This document shows positions 38,238 through 39,191 of a stretch of 39,191 bases of DNA, piece by piece. A program made the translations under genes and the position numbers. Location of the stretch: positions 1-39,191 of the forward strand of contig CANJKG010000003.1 of NCBI GenBank assembly GCA_947474775.1, written 5' to 3'. The stretch's first letter is position 1, and every line of letters starts with the position of its first letter. Under the pieces are notes generated by a model, which did not search any database, had not been told where the DNA came from, and was given only the letters and a program-made list of their open reading frames with translations. This stretch comes from Caulobacteraceae bacterium (GTDB taxonomy: Bacteria > Pseudomonadota > Alphaproteobacteria > Caulobacterales > Caulobacteraceae).

Positions 38238-38515
38238 GACGTCTCCCGCCGCCTGCGAGGTCGGCCCAAGCGCCGCACAGCACTGACCACTGCGCACTTT
38301 TCATACGCAGGAACAAGCGTGGCACAAAGCCTCGCATAGGCCTCTCAAGGTCCGGTTAAGACGGTCGCCCGGCGAAAGTGGGCGCCTGCGCGGCCGCAAT
38401 GCTCTCGAAAGCCCCGACAGCCAGGTGACTCTCCCGCCGACAGCGGACCCCGCTCCCAGTGACAGCGCATCTGCCCGCACCGCGTTCCGCCCTGGTGTCG
38501 CCCGAGCAGCGGATT

Positions 38516-39191
38516 TCAGAGACCGGCGTAGGCCGCCTCGATCAGCCGCCTGGGGCGGTGGTCGCCGATCAGGGCCGTGGACTGGCGGTTCATGACATAG
38601 GCGCCGCCCAGCCGGCGCTCGGGATCGGCGAAGGCGCAGGCGCCCCCCCAGCCGGAGTGGCCGAAGGTCCGCGTCCCCGGACCCCAGGGATGAAAGGTCT
38701 CATTGCGCATGAAGCCGGCGCCCCAGCTCATCTGGAAAGGCAGCACCAGATCCTGGCCGCGGATCCTTTCGCGCGTGGCCTCGGCGATCAGCGCCGGCGA
38801 CAGGATCTCGTCGCCATCCAGCCAGCCGTCGTTGGCCAGGCCGCCCATCAGCCGCGCCAGAGCCTCGGCGGTCGCGTGGCCATTGGTTGAGGGAATCTCC
38901 ATCCGCCGCCAATCGGCGACGCCGCGCCCGGCCGCGCCCGACCACGGCGTCAGGAAGGCGGCGCGGGTCGGCTCATTTACCTCTCCGAAGTCCGGCGGGC
39001 CCGGCGGCTTGCGCATGTCCGCCACCCGGTGATGTTCGGCGTCCGGCAGGCCCAGCCAAAGGTCCAGGCCGAAGGGGACGGCCAGGTCATCGCGGAGGGC
39101 CGAGCCCATGGTGCGACCGCAGGCGCGCCGGAACACCTCGCCGGCCAGGTAGCCGAAGGTGACCGGGTGGTAGCCGCTGGCCGTCCCCGGA
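38516..39191 (-). CDS. Beta-lactamase-family serine hydrolase, 5' end outside window
   Basis: Reading frame open to window end (SGTASGYHPVTFGYLAGEVFRRACG...); FGHSGWGGACAFADPERRLGGAYVMNR is a class C-like HxG-type motif. Confidence 0.87.
   Translation of the reverse strand, partial: PGTASGYHPVTFGYLAGEVFRRACGRTMGSALRDDLAVPFGLDLWLGLPDAEHHRVADMRKPPGPPDFGEVNEPTRAAFLTPWSGAAGRGVADWRRMEIPSTNGHATAEALARLMGGLANDGWLDGDEILSPALIAEATRERIRGQDLVLPFQMSWGAGFMRNETFHPWGPGTRTFGHSGWGGACAFADPERRLGGAYVMNRQSTALIGDHRPRRLIEAAYAGL

Noticed and set aside
1-39191. Prophage, toxin-antitoxin, defence island, tRNA or rRNA genes
   Set aside because: No supporting protein signatures or RNA gene sequences recognised; genes are mostly metabolic core functions.

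Overview
High-GC alphaproteobacterial chromosomal segment. Protein similarity and gene order suggest Caulobacteraceae, possibly Phenylobacterium-like (inference). Most of it is ordinary core genome: gshB; a siderophore TonB receptor with a PiuC-type hydroxylase; an MFS transporter; a CysG-like siroheme protein; a molybdenum-cofactor cluster (MocA-like, moaA-moaD-moaE-moaB-moaC-moeA, XdhC); mtgA; exbD; purH; rpe; an RsmB-type methyltransferase; rfbC; a GT2 glycosyltransferase; argE; an FKBP lipoprotein; ilvA; manC; a double-NBD ABC ATPase; gmhB; an ATP-dependent DNA ligase; leuB; an EVE protein; asd; a RarD-type transporter; and a serine hydrolase cut by the window end. The observations most worth a second look are: (1) an IS3-family element end interrupting yifB/comM at the left edge; (2) a single-base frame disruption in the N-terminus of an RTX-repeat protein, visible because a second RTX paralog in the window shares that N-terminal module; (3) a ZTP (pfl) riboswitch upstream of purH; (4) two copies of a bipartite palindromic intergenic repeat, one of which supplies the stop codons of both convergent neighbours (moeA and xdhC); (5) a siroheme synthase fused to a shortened, degenerate SUMT-like remnant; (6) a Fur-box-like palindrome before the siderophore receptor. 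I found no convincing wholly new multi-gene system (no CRISPR array, no obvious defence island or prophage).
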